Assembly: GCA_016711505.1 (NCBI GenBank)
Contig: JADJSV010000018.1
Coordinates: 1 to 64,000, forward strand
Length of the DNA stretch: 64,000 nucleotides
Reading direction: 5' to 3'
DNA from: Bacteroidota bacterium
Lineage (GTDB): Bacteria; Bacteroidota; Bacteroidia; AKYH767-A; 2013-40CM-41-45
A program made the translations under genes and the position numbers. Below the pieces are notes generated by a model that was given only the letters and a program-made list of their open reading frames with translations, was not told the origin of the DNA and did no database searches. Shown one piece after another: positions 1 through 10,104 of this stretch (the first letter of the stretch is position 1; every line of letters begins with the position of its first letter).

Positions 1-1417
1 GTATCAACATAACGAGGAATATTCAGGTTGTAATCGTTTTTAGCTATTTCAATCATTGCAGCTACATAACTGTATTTGCCTTCTGACTTGCGTGTTTTGT
101 ATGCAGCAATAATTTTAGTAATGTCTTCTGTGCGCAATACATTTTGTGTTTTCACTTTTTCAAAATGCTGACTGGCATCAATGAATAAAACATTGTCACT
201 ATGCTCGCGCTTTTTCTTCAATACTAAAATACATGTTGGAATACTTGTTCCATAAAAATATTGGACGGTAAACCGATTACTGAATCTAAATAATTTTTCT
301 CTTTATCAGATACTCACGGATATGTCCTCCGCACCTCCGCGAAATAAACCCCATGAGGTAATACACAAGCCATTGTCCCTTTGTCATCTAATTGATGAAC
401 CATATATTTGTACAAATGCAAATCAGCAGTTCCTTTAGGGAGCAAGTCGTCCATATGGAGAATAGCGATCGTCACTCATAAACAAGGGCTCTTACTCCAT
501 TCAGCAGAGAATGGCGGATTTGCCACAATTGCTTCAAAACGTTTGTCAATATGCTGAGGGCGTTCAAGTGTGTCTTCATTTTTTATATCAAACTTCTTAT
601 AATGCACATCATGCATGATCATATTCATGCGGCACAAGTTGTATGTCGTCGGATTACTTTCTTGTCCGTAAAATGCACCGACCTCCTTCACTTCTTTTGC
701 AACACGTAACAACAAGGATCCTGAACCGCATGTAGGATCATAAACATTTTTCAATTTCGTTTTTCCAACTGTAACAAGTCTTGCAAGTACAATCCCCACT
801 TGTTGCGGGTATAAAACTCGCCCGCTTTTCCGGCACCACTGGCAAATTTACCTATCAGATATTCCACCGGCATCTCCCAACACATCGCTTTCCGTATTCT
901 TCAAGTCGAAATCGATCTCATTCAATGCAAAGCACTTTAATGATCAATTCATTTTTTGCTGTTTCAGTTTTCCCAAGTTTGCTACTGGTCAAATCAAGAT
1001 CCTCGAACAAATTCCCAAAGTCTTCTTCGCTTTCGGAACCCATGGTGCTTTGCTCAATGCTTGTAAGTACTTTTGAAAGATCATCTAATATAAACTTTGT
1101 CTTTCCTTCCGCATTTCCTCTTCGAGCTAACTCACTGAACAATTCCGAAGGTTTTAAAAAGTAGCCGAGTTTATCCAGAGCTTCATCTTTCACCGCCGCT
1201 AGTATCTCTTTCTTGTCCTTTCCTTCTCAACTTCTTCATACCTCATTTTATCCGGCTTTCAAAATGTCATTCGCATGCAAATGCATTTTTTCCGCTGGTA
1301 TTTATAAAATATAAATCCTAGAATGTAGTCCGGAAATCGTCGGCGTCCATTTTTCCGCGGAGGTGTCGGCGATTTTCAGAGTTGATGTTCGAGAAGGTGT
1401 TTTTTTGTCCAGGGCAT
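1..1417 (-). pseudogene. hsdM: Type I restriction-modification methyltransferase subunit HsdM (frameshifted, 3' end outside window)
   Basis: HsdM is the adenine-methylating subunit of a type I restriction-modification complex and works with HsdS and HsdR, neither of which is visible here. Read across several frames, the minus strand gives the N-terminal HsdM signature (DYILGFIFYKY near 1270-1320), the SAM-binding motif DPTCGSGS (about 720-750) and the catalytic NPPF motif (about 505). The fragment 918-1193 supplies the helical N-terminal part and 476-799 the methyltransferase core. At least five small indels interrupt the frame, and protein-like sequence resumes after each, so this is either recent decay or uncorrected sequence. 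The start near 1417 is a guess from the first Met of the N-terminal reading. The gene runs off the left edge. Confidence 0.8.
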
Positions 1418-1578
1418 AAATTTGAACTTGCGTTTTAAGAGTGGTAAATATATTCGAAAAACTGAAATTTGATACGATACAAAATTTCTTAAAATGAATA
1501 TATATGGAAGATGTTCATCTGTTACAGCATACTTCTATCCGTTAACTAAATTTCTCTACAATATCCTTCATGCAGAAT

Positions 1579-2507
1579 TCACGGACATTTCCTGAATGTC
1601 AATTCTTCCAAGGGTATATCAAAGAAAAAATCTGAAATGTTCTCAATTGTAGGTATTTTATCGTCAATTCCATTTCACCTCCCAAATGATACGTTTTCCA
1701 ACAACTGTGATCCAAGAAGATACCGCAGTCAAAGTGATTACTGAATTTGTCCATATCCAAAAGATCGGCTGCCAAAACTTACCAATTACTGTATAACTCC
1801 GAATAATTTGCTTGTGATTCCTCTGACCTTAAAACCGATTTCTTCATCAGATTCAAAACTCATTTTAATTTTCCCGGATTTTTTGGATTGTGCTTTTCCC
1901 CATATAGTGACCCAAGGTCTGCCAGACTCAAATTATACATTTCGGTTCCTGGTATCACATTTATTTTTTCTACAGTAAATGCACTAGGTAATAGTAGATA
2001 GTTTGTTTTTGAAACCCTTGCTAAAGGGCTGTTGAATGTTCCAATAATTGAATTAGTAATTTCAAGGTTCAAAGAAGCAAATACGCCTCAATCACTATAC
2101 AGTCTTCCAAAATGATTTCATCCAGCAAAAATACTTCCGGCAACAAAAAGCGTTCCGAAGTTTCACTTGCTTTGCATTACATCAGCTTTAGAAATTACCC
2201 GGAAGCCGGGTGCAAGAGAAGCTCTAATCGAATCGGCAGAACCAACAGATTTATGAAAAGTTGCCGAACCTTTTGCATCAGTATTAATGTGCATTTCTAT
2301 TTGAGTGAATACTCGCCATGGACTTCAATTTTTCCTTTTGAATTTCGAAATATCTTGCATAAACCGCACCTTCAATGGTTGTATCTCCTTGAATAATAAC
2401 ATCTCTTTCCAATTCACTCGAAACTCTTGGAAGGTTGCGCTTTTAACAAGATTGTCGTTTAGCAATAATCTTTTGTCATTTACTCGGATTTCTTTTAACT
2501 CGTTCAT
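1579..2507 (-). pseudogene. Bactofilin-like beta-helix protein (frameshifted)
   Basis: No annotated family can be assigned with certainty. Joining the frames from the ATG at 2507 gives repeated short beta-strand turns such as VIIQGDTTIEGAVYA, then FVAGSIFADEIILEDCIVI and GGVFAS. This resembles the right-handed beta-helix of bactofilins and other polymer-forming cytoskeletal proteins. After this come about 120 residues with no recognisable motif, rich in acidic and aromatic positions, ending at the stop at 1579-1581. The span corresponds to roughly 310 residues, longer than a minimal bactofilin. It begins 11 nt after the end of the preceding gene (stop at 2519) and probably shares its transcript. 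At least four indels break the frame. The bactofilin call is inference from repeat rhythm only. Confidence 0.4.
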
Positions 2508-2518
2508 GGAAAATAAAT

Positions 2519-3563
2519 TTAGTTATTGATTTGAATGTTTATGTTATCCTTCCAAAGCTGCATTATTTGTTTTGCAACCCTCGGATTGATGCTTTCTTTG
2601 CTACTTTCCTGATTAGCCACTTCTATTTTTATAAACGTATTGAAGATTTCTCTGGATCTTAAATCCAGTATACTCCATTTGGAGTTTGGATTTGCAAACC
2701 CTTCTTTCAATTTCGACAAGTGAATTAGCTAGGGAAGAAACTTGCTCGGGATTATTGCAACATAATCTCCATTTGATTGATTTTTACTTTCAAAATAAAC
2801 AATGAGGAATTTGTCCAGGTAATTACCTTTTCAATTTGATGTGGCATTAAAATCTGGCTCAACTGCGTTGAAAGATTTTTTTCAGAGAATAAATAATTTT
2901 TTGCGCTGTTTATTAGTGATAATGCTTTAACTTTTAAATTTGTTGAATAAAGCATGGATTGAAGATTACTTCCTTCTTTGTTGTAAATGGTTGCTACGCC
3001 TGAACTAATATCACTGAATGAACGATGACGCGTGAAGTAAAGAGTTCCATGAACTCCTACCGCAGATTGATTTGGTAAAAGAATTCTGTTACGTAATTCT
3101 TTATCCAGATCAAAATATCTTTGCATACCTTTTCTGAAGATTCTTCCAAAGTCCTCTTCAAGTTGCGTTTTCTTTTGGGTGCATGCATGCTGATATTGCA
3201 TCAGTTCAATAATTAGAGCATCTACATGAGGTTTAATTTCTGTAAGCTGTTGATTAATTTCAGATTTAATAAGTCCGAAAAATCCATTAACAATTGAATG
3301 AGAGATGTCTTCTGAACTTTTAATTTTCGCAGCAATATGAGCCGTTTCAGTTGCTACAATTGAGCCCGTTAACAAATTAACCTGACGTTTTGCATAATTA
3401 ATACTTTTGTCAAAGGGCTTGTATCAACATAGTACATCCATGACACAGGAATTTCAACAGTTACCGATTTGCTATCAGATCCTCCGGTATCGGATTTAGG
3501 ATAGTTATAATGAACAGTAACAGTTTTAGAGACCACATCTGAATAACTCCTTGAATAACTCAT
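2519..3563 (-). pseudogene. Unknown protein, paralogue of the gene at 3788-4471 (frameshifted)
   Basis: I do not recognise the family. The N-terminus (ATG at 3563) is a Ser/Tyr-rich beta-like stretch beginning MSYSRSYSDVVSKTV, followed by a helical region GFFGLIKSEINQQL. A charged segment follows, with EEDFGRIFRKGMQRYFDLDKE, and then a C-terminal part ending LWKDNINIQINN at 2519. The longest uninterrupted piece is 2752-3375 (about 207 residues), and the estimated full length is about 348 residues. The middle closely parallels the upstream gene at 3788-4471, in a GF-x-LI-K/R-S-x-I-x-Q motif and a DF...RY-x-K-LF...RI block. No signal peptide or membrane helix is evident. It lies in the same co-directional block as its neighbours. 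Function unknown. Confidence 0.55.
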
Positions 3564-3621
3564 TTAATTTAATTTTTGCCAGGTTGATGATTCAATGAAT
3601 TTCTCCATTTGCTTTTAATTC

Positions 3622-3788
3622 TTACTGAAAGTCGGATTGATTTACAAAATTTGCGAACTCTTGTTTCACCCGACTTAGAGTGTTTGATCGGCCTCCGCCC
3701 ATCGCAAATTTATCAGAGAAAGATATACATACGATTCAATTTTTTGAGTTTGAGGTTCTTCGTTAATGGCGGTTGAGTTATCATCCAT
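3622..3788 (-). pseudogene. Small unknown protein, about 55 residues
   Basis: A short gene starts at the ATG at 3788, which overlaps the stop of the preceding gene as TAATG, a typical coupled start. It encodes an acidic N-terminus (MDDNSTAINEEPQTQK), then YVYLSLINLRWAEADQTL. After a one-base slip it continues SRVKQEFANFVNQSDFQ to a stop at 3622-3624. Adding one base makes the length a whole number of codons (56 with the stop), which supports the reconstruction. No family is recognised. It sits between the two paralogous genes of the block. Confidence 0.4.
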
Positions 3789-4471
3789 TACGACTTCCTT
3801 ACATTTAGTCCTTCCGATTCAGAAATAATAATAGGAATATTTTTCTGTTGGCTTGATTACTAAATCATCTATTAAGATACTCCAATCAATTTTTTTGGTT
3901 CTCAGAACTGTAAATAAAATCCTGCACATTGACGAAATATTCTTCATTGCGTTGTATCTTGTATTTGATACTGACATCATTTGACTACTTGTGATGCTTT
4001 CAACTTGTGATATTGATGAAGATCCAGATAAATACTTAGTTCTGTTAGCAGATGGAAAAACATCCTTCATAACAAAGTTTGTTGTTGGTTTTGTCGAGTT
4101 CAAAAATCCTTGCCCTTAGTGTCTTATTCAGGCCTTCAAACAATTTTGAATAACGACTTGCAAGCATCATGCGAAATCTTTCTCCATTCTGTCCTTAATT
4201 GCTATAAGCGAAATAGATTGCTGTTGCAGTTCCATAATCTTTGCATCGGCCTTGCTTTTGTGCGTTGCAATCTTTGAGAAATCTGTGAGCGGATTAAAGT
4301 AAAGCCAAAATTAACATTGCTGCAAATTTTATCAGCTCCTCTTTGCTCAGCAATTACACTTGCAGATTGCATTGCCACTACCAGCGGTAGTTCCGTCAAC
4401 ATGAACCGCCACGTCTTCGATACTTTCGGCTATGGGCACTGTGAATCAACTTTAAAATTAAAATGAGCCAT
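3788..4471 (-). pseudogene. Unknown protein, paralogue of the gene at 2519-3563 (frameshifted)
   Basis: The start is the ATG at 4471 (MAHFNFKVDSQ) and the stop at 3788-3790 overlaps the next start. Joined frames give a variable N-terminus, a helical segment around FTLIRSQISQ, and a Lys-rich stretch (KSKADAKIMELQQQS). A block follows around RMEKDF...SRYSKLFEGLNKTLRARI, which matches the same block in the downstream paralogue. The C-terminus is a short domain with IDWSILIDDLVIKPTEK. The net length is divisible by three although several compensating indels are present. No signal peptide is seen. The family is unrecognised; the paralogy to the neighbour is the main observation. Confidence 0.45.
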
Positions 4472-4527
4472 ATAATAATTGTTAAATCGAGTATGAGTTA
4501 AATTATATTTCAATCCTTTAATTCAAT

Positions 4528-6600
4528 TTAGTTTGCCTCAACCCCGGGATCTTTGTTTCCTTTTAATTCGTCCAAAGCAGCCTTCGCTATTTTGGGCAGA
4601 TTGATTGACATATGTTCGTAAGTAATGTCTTCTATAGAAGGTGCTGGAGGCAACTCTGATGTTTCTGCGAAAAAAAGGATTTACAGCAGCCAAAGGCATT
4701 CGTCTTGCATCTAATCGATTGACCCTTCCACTTGCAACTGCATATTCTTTAAAGTTTGTGTCTCGTAATGAAGCATCCAAAAATTCAATATATTCAAACT
4801 TCTCTGCTCGTCTGTCGATATCTTCTTTCAACCTGTCCATATAATGCATGAAATCATCTTGGATTAATTTGAAGTCCTTCGACTTTGGCTCAAACGCTGC
4901 AAAGACTTCAGCTTCATTTTCCTCTGTTTCCACCAATGACGCATCAATAGAAGAGTTCTTTTCCAGATTTTCCTCTGTCTTTCAAGGCCACCATTAGATT
5001 GTAGGAAGAAATGTACTCGCCAAAGTTGATCGCATAATGTTAATCAGATCATTACTTTCGGCTCTGTTTCTACCATAAAAATCCATTGTTTCCTGATGCC
5101 ACTGGTTCCAGATGTAGTCTTTTGATCTTTAATGTTGTTGTAAATTTTCATTCGCTCCAATCTTGTCTCTTCCATCAGATTCTGTACGATAGGCGCAACA
5201 ATTTCTTCATGAATTTGATGAACGCCAAAAGGAAAGTTGGTTTTACTTCCATCTTCACCAACCCAACAATCAGAAACAAGATCATACTTGACTTTGGAAC
5301 TTGGCTTAAGTTGAAATGGCTGATAATTTTCAACTGATTCCTGATAATTAAAATTCTCGTTTCTGATGCGATCTATTTCATCAGCTTCAAGATGTGGCGA
5401 ATAATGGTTGTAAGAGCACTTTAAAACTTTAAATAGAGTTTTATTTGATGAGTCAACCATCATATTGGTTGAAGCTAGTTTTACCTGAGTTATGGCTTGA
5501 ACCGAATTAGCCATGTTCATCATCAACGATTTCAAAACCTCTTCAAACTGTGTTTGATGATTTTCTAAAGACTTTTTCATTTCATTCAAAGAGTGAAATC
5601 GTAAAATTTCGTCCTGATACGGTGTGCTGTCAAATATATTGAATACCGGTGCGTCACCTGTTTCAGTTGTTGAATGTTCATTGATAAATTTAGAATGTTC
5701 GCTATCAGGTAAAATAACAGGAAGCGATACAGAAGTTAAATCCAAATCCGAAAGGCAAAAAGAAGAAGTGCGTAGTGTTCTGTCTATTTTACCTAAGTAA
5801 TCGTGATAAGTAACATTTTGAATTGAAAGTGAATAGTCGTCAGTGCCGACTGATTCTGTATCCTCGGACTTTCAATTATCGGAGCTTCTTTCATTAATTT
5901 ATCAAGTTCACTTACTGCATTTGTAAATAACTCCGCCTGTTTTAATGTGTTTAAATTGAAACCTGCATTTTACTGAGTTGGTATAATCAATCATGAAACT
6001 TTTATCCTCAAAAGGAATTTGAGCCGCAATAGGAATATAGCCAACACCTAATTTTGTAACTTTAAAGTCTCTGAAAATTTCATTGTGCATTTTTTTCAAA
6101 CTCGGCAATCTTTTGCCTTATTGTTCTCAATTTCGCCTCGTAATAATTTCATTTTTAAATGCGCCCTGATTGCAAAATAGATAGGTATAAGTGTGAAGGA
6201 AAATATTATGCATATCAATCGTGTCTTTGACTTCGAATAGTCCAGACTGGTTGTGCAACATTTTCTTTGCAAACTGCAATTTCTTTTTCCAACCTCTTCC
6301 TCACTAACAATTCTTTCAGCGGCTTGCTTGTAATACTCAAAAAGTATTTTTGCCTGGTCTTGTTGTATGTTTGAAGATGTCTTGAATATTTTCCGCTCAT
6401 AACTAGGTTTGAATAAGTGGTTAATTTGAATAAATATTTTTCTTAGTCTTAATAATTTCTCACTCTTGTCAAGCAGAGAAACTACCTCTTCCCCGCCTGC
6501 ACCCTTGTTTTTAGCAATTATATATGCCTGTTGATTGAACTTGCAATTTCAGACTCAAGATTGGTAGAAGACTAGTTGTTTGATGGAGCAAGTAGCGAAC
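4528..6600 (-). pseudogene. Large unknown protein with coiled-coil and possible membrane segment (frameshifted)
   Basis: This stretch encodes protein-like sequence nearly throughout, in shifting frames, ending at a stop at 4528-4530. Recognisable pieces, from the N-terminal side, are a Lys/Glu-rich helical part (DQAKILFEYYKQAAERIV near 6310-6370), a hydrophobic segment (ICIIFSFTLIPIYFAI near 6170-6220) and a helical linker. The longest clean piece is 5044-5745, with EVLKSLMMNMANSVQAITQ and a conserved-looking CWVGEDGSKTNFPFG. The last part, 4538-4936, is acidic and then charged-helical. I cannot tell whether this is one gene of about 690 residues or two genes meeting near 6200. No known domain is recognised. 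It lies within the co-directional block headed by the SPFH gene. Confidence 0.4.
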
Positions 6601-6608
6601 ATTTTCTT

Positions 6609-7123
6609 TCAAAGAAAATAATTTTGTTCTTCTCTTGCCCACTTTATAGAATCTACAGAGAATAAAACTTCAAATTGATTTAGTGCTCTTAATATATCAT
6701 CTTTCCCTTCTCTATTTTTATTTTGTTCCAATTGAACGGAAACTGCTTTTTCTGAACTCAAATGAGAGAGAAAGTAACCTACCAATAGAAAAAAAAATAG
6801 CTGATAGTTGAAAGAAAAGTTGAAACGAAAATCTGCTTTGGCAAAATAACTATTATGATTATTGCAATCGCAAGAAAGGAATATAAACGAATATAAACGA
6901 GACGAATGCCTAATCCACAATTTGCTTTTCAAAATCAAATTGATTCCAAAAGTCCTAACTCTGTTAGTGAAGTAACGAGATAAACCAAACAAAGAGTTGT
7001 TAAGTCAAGCCAAAAGACATCGTTCCTTTTTCCTTCTGGTACAAATAGAAAAAAACCTGTAAATATTAATGCTAGGCCTGCTAATAAGACAACAAGACCA
7101 AATGTTTGGCTTCTCTGTTTCAT
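6609..7123 (-). pseudogene. Small multi-pass membrane protein (frameshifted)
   Basis: The ATG at 7123 follows the stop of the zinc-ribbon gene (7126-7128) by 2 nt, implying translational coupling. The first clean stretch (to 6935) contains two hydrophobic helices, GLVVLLAGLALIFTGFFLF and a segment around WLDLTTLCLVYLV. After frame changes there is a third helix, FLAIAIIIVILP, and a fourth around STFLSTISYFF. A soluble tail follows (DDILRALNQFEVLF), ending near 6609. This looks like a four-helix inner-membrane protein of about 170 residues. No named family is recognised. A small zinc-ribbon protein and an SPFH protein upstream recall membrane-stress operons such as B. subtilis ydjGHI; that comparison is inference. 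Confidence 0.4.
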
Positions 7124-7125
7124 AT

Positions 7126-7357
7126 TTAACTGTTTTTAAATCCGCACTGAGAACAGAAAGGCGTACTTCCTAATTTGTGTCCACACCGTTTGCAGCATCC
7201 TTCTTTAGATTCAATGCAGTTTTACCGCAGTCGCACAAAAAGCTGCACCTTCTGCTAATGATGTATTACAATTAGTGCAGCAGTTTGCTCCGCTTACAGA
7301 TAAAATTGTTCCGCAACTCACACATTTCTTCGCATTTTTATCACTGTTCTCCTGCAT
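7126..7357 (-). pseudogene. Small multi-zinc-ribbon protein (frameshifted)
   Basis: The start ATG (7357) directly follows the TAA of the upstream SPFH gene (TAAATG). The product of about 77 residues carries several Cys pairs spaced as zinc knuckles: CVSCG, CTNC, FC...CG (interrupted by an indel), CCKRCG and FCSQCGFKNS at the end. Such tandem ribbons usually bind zinc structurally and mediate protein contacts. One indel near 7233-7250 breaks the frame; both halves are clearly zinc-ribbon-like. It is tightly packed between the SPFH gene and the membrane-protein gene, so the three are probably one operon. Confidence 0.5.
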
Positions 7358-8370
7358 TTAAAAACAACCATTATAAGGGTCCCACAATGCGGCAAAATTT
7401 CACATTGTTCCGAAAATTTCTTAACAATTTGAACAATAGATTTCACGATTTGAAGTAACAGGATTTTGAATATTCGGAGTTGATTCTTGGTTTTTATAAG
7501 AAACAGGATTGAGCAAGCCTCCACCCGACATATTTCCCATCAAGTTTGTTGCTAGAACTGCGCCTAACAAACTACTTTGATTATTTCCCTTTCCCATTGA
7601 ATCAACTGCTTTGTCTCCTAATTCAAAAACTTGTGATTGCTGCCATGTATAACCACCGATTATTTGAGCACTTTGTTGCGACATTGCTTTGAAAAATCAT
7701 TTTTGCCTGTCTCAGTATTTGAATCGACTTCAATTGTAGTGATGTAAAAACTTATAAGTTGAAATCCGTAATCTTCCAGAAAGTAGAAATTGATATTCTC
7801 AAACTTTCCGAAAGCCCCTCTAGGTAGGCTGAAATAGTTTTAATACCAATCTTATTTGACATTATAAATTGTAAAATTGTCGATTTAGTTTTCGCAACCG
7901 TAGCACCGTAAAAATTCTCCGTGAGTTGAGGTCCGTGAAAGTTGACGTAGTCCCCACTAATTTAATTAAGAACCTTTCTGCATCTACAACTTTAATCCCA
8001 TATCAGCCTTTGCAAGTAATGGAACCATTGTTTTGATAATCAGGGTCGTGATACATCATAGAATCGGTTGTCAGTCCAGGTTTAAGGGCATCAACTTATT
8101 TACAAACCATACCTCTGCTGTGAAAGGATTTTTGCCGCCAAAAGGAATTCCGAATAGATTTCTGAGAATTGGTAAGTTCTCGGTATTAAGAGTATGTTTT
8201 CCTGGTCCAAATTTTCCAACAACTTGCCCTTTGGAAAAAAGGATTGCTTCCTGTGATTCACTAACTATCAGTTGGGTATATGTACTTAGATTTGTTTCAG
8301 GAAATTTCCATGCGAACAATTGTTCTTCCGGTCGAGTGTCCCATTTTACAAAGTCAATGATTGAGCTCAT
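7358..8370 (-). pseudogene. SPFH/virion-core-like protein with C-terminal zinc ribbon (frameshifted)
   Basis: The first 99 residues (8071-8370, from MSSIIDFVKWDTRPEEQLFA) match the N-terminus of the SPFH 'virion core' family (COG4260, the B. subtilis YdjI type). The motifs are QLIVSESQEAILFSKGQ, FGPGKHTLNTENLPIL and IPFGGKNPFTAEVWFV. Later frames give DAERFLIKLVGT and a helical part. The clean piece 7421-7684 has a Gly/Met-rich linker, and a C-terminal zinc ribbon (YCSNC ... CPHCG) ends at 7358-7360. Family members assemble at membranes and often sit in envelope-stress or phage-shock-type operons. At least four indels are present; two at the zinc ribbon are single bases missing from C and G runs. 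Family assignment is confident, function inferred. Confidence 0.65.
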
Positions 8371-8659
8371 TTTATTAATTATTTATTGCGCGTAATTCTA
8401 AATGTGAAGACCGCTTGTCTTTTAAATTTAAAAATGTTTCACTTTTCCAACAAACAACACTAACGGTTTAACGCTTTTTGGAAATTAAATAATAGTAAAC
8501 TTCCAAAATTTAGATAATAAACTTTCACTTTAAAACATTAAACACCTGAATGCAGTCTATTGAATAATTACAATAATAGGAAAAAAAAATATTACTACCA
8601 AATTTGCACTTAAAGCAGAACAAATAGATTGATTAAAATTTTTTAATAAATCAAATTAA
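8371..8659. other. AT-rich intergenic stretch between tRNA-Ser and the SPFH block
   Basis: About 290 bases without a reading frame I can support. It is strongly AT-rich and should carry the promoter of the minus-strand SPFH block, but no clear TAnnTTTG box was identified. No attachment-site repeat of the tRNA 3' end was found here by eye. Confidence 0.3.
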
Positions 8660-8746
8660 GGGGAGAAGTGGGATTCGAACCCACGGTACCATTTCTGATA
8701 CACACGCTTTCCAAGCGTGCTCCTTCAGCCACTCGGACATCTCTCC
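8660..8746 (-). tRNA. tRNA-Ser (anticodon GGA)
   Basis: The minus strand folds as a class II tRNA. It starts GGAGAGATGTCCGAGTGGC, has an anticodon stem CACGC/GCGTG with loop TTGGAAA (anticodon GGA, at 8710-8712), a long variable arm, and a perfect T arm GTGGG-TTCGAAT-CCCAC. CCA is not encoded, as is usual in this phylum. The 3' acceptor strand reads TTCTCCC, leaving two mismatches against GGAGAGA where UCUCUCC would be expected, so the acceptor end is either altered or misread. It borders the accessory block to the left. Confidence 0.9.
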
Positions 8747-8821
8747 TGTTATTACAAAACTCTTAATTCCCCGAGTCGTTTTTCGGGGACGCAAAGAAAG
8801 GGAATTTTTGCGGATTGGGTA

Positions 8822-9771
8822 CTATTTAAAGGTCTCTTCTACACTGTAATTCTGCTTCGGAGGGTTATGGCTTTCCCGCTTCCAGATCACATACAGCAAC
8901 GCTGCTCCTAAGGCAATGCTCATGGCGACACTCCCAAAATCACTCTGCGCCCCAATAGCATCCGGATCGATCGACGTCTTGCCGTGCTGATAGAGATAAG
9001 TGAAGATCACCGCGCCGGCATTGTTGACGAAGTGGGCTGTGATAGGTAGCCAGATATTGCCGCTCCAGACGAACAGGTAACCAAGTATTCCGCCGAGTAA
9101 AAAGCGGGGATGAAACCGTAGAATTGGGCGTGCATGGCGCTGAATAAAAATGCTGCGACCCAGACGCTGAGGTGAATGTTCTTTGACCAGGTGGTGAAAA
9201 TTCGTTGGACTACACCACGGAATACAAGCTCTTCGCCTATGGCGGGAATCAGGGCGATCATAATTAAGTTGATGATCAGATCAGCGGGCGTGTCCATTTT
9301 CAAAAACATTTTTGTGAGCTTGCCTGCCTCGTCTTCGGCGGCACGCATCCACTCTTCAACACCTTTTAAAAAGCCGGGAAGGTGCATCTGGGAATTTACT
9401 TCGCCTAAAAAATTGATGAGCGGCGTAATGGTGATCATACAAATTGCAATCAGAAAATAGGTCGCAGCTTTGGAGCGTTTTGTCAGACCTAAATATTCCA
9501 ATGGCTTTTCACTGAACAAATAGGCGATCACAAATGGCGGGATCACAAAGGCTCCGAAAGCAAATATGGTCTGGATCAGACGGAAGATGGACAATGCCTG
9601 AGGCGTATTGTTCTGACCAAGGATGGATTGCAGTTCTGTCATCGTCAGACCATAAATCGCCGTACCTGCTACCATGCCGATCACAGTAAATAACACCGCA
9701 GACAGCAAAATAATGCCAACGGAGACCAAAAACTGAGAATAGGGGGTATTTTGCTGCCAGATTGCCTTCAT
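8822..9771 (-). CDS. CPBP family intramembrane metalloprotease (one frameshift)
   Basis: A multi-pass membrane protein of the CPBP (CAAX protease and bacteriocin-processing, Abi) family. The three family motifs are visible: EELVFRG (EExxxR), FSAMH (the FxxxH motif) and, in the second frame, HFVNN (HxxxN). The reading frame from 9771 breaks at a G run at 9106-9109 (CCCC on the coding strand) and continues to 8822. Adding one C restores the expected sequence and gives exactly 316 residues. A sequencing deletion is therefore the simplest explanation. Several hydrophobic helices run from the N-terminus. It is divergent from dusB, with a palindromic repeat between. Natural substrates of such bacterial proteases are mostly unknown. 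Confidence 0.85.
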
Positions 9772-9844
9772 CGTCTTTTTGATTAATTTTGTGGCCGCGA
9801 AGGTAGCGTTTCGCGGTGAATGTGGAGGGGTAGTTTTTTGGGAA

Positions 9845-10097
9845 GGTTTGCAGGTTGCAGGTTTGCAGGTTGCAGGTTCTGGACTTAGGCACCTACTAAC
9901 GAATTTGAAAGGAGATACATATTACAAGATTTAATTATCATTATTCTAAAATGGTATTCATTTATTGAATTATGACAATCAAAATGATTAAAATAAAATA
10001 ACAGTATCAACTTTGAATAAACTCTAAAGTAAACGCAGAACCTGAAACCTGCAAACCTGTGAACCTGGATAGCTTTAAACCTGCAAATCTGCAACAA
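9845..10097. repeat. Inverted repeat of GCAGGTTT-type words flanking the CPBP-dusB gap
   Basis: The left arm (9845-9882) is a quasi-tandem of GGTTTGCAGGTTGCAGGTTT. The right arm (10036-10097) carries the complementary words CCTGAAACCTGCAAACCTG and CCTGCAAATCTGCAAC. The arms are separated by about 150 AT-rich bases holding no gene. A related element occurs at 26699-26754. It lies between divergent genes, unlike the AACACTAAG family, which follows stop codons. Confidence 0.6.
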
Positions 10098-10104
10098 CCA
10101 AAAA

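Noticed and set aside
781..1164. Plus-strand open frame of 127 residues at the left end
   Set aside because: It is antisense to hsdM, whose motifs are clear on the minus strand.
8767..8792. CCCCGA...TTCGGGG hairpin as a terminator for the CPBP gene
   Set aside because: The stem is short and no T tract follows on the minus strand; support is too weak to list.
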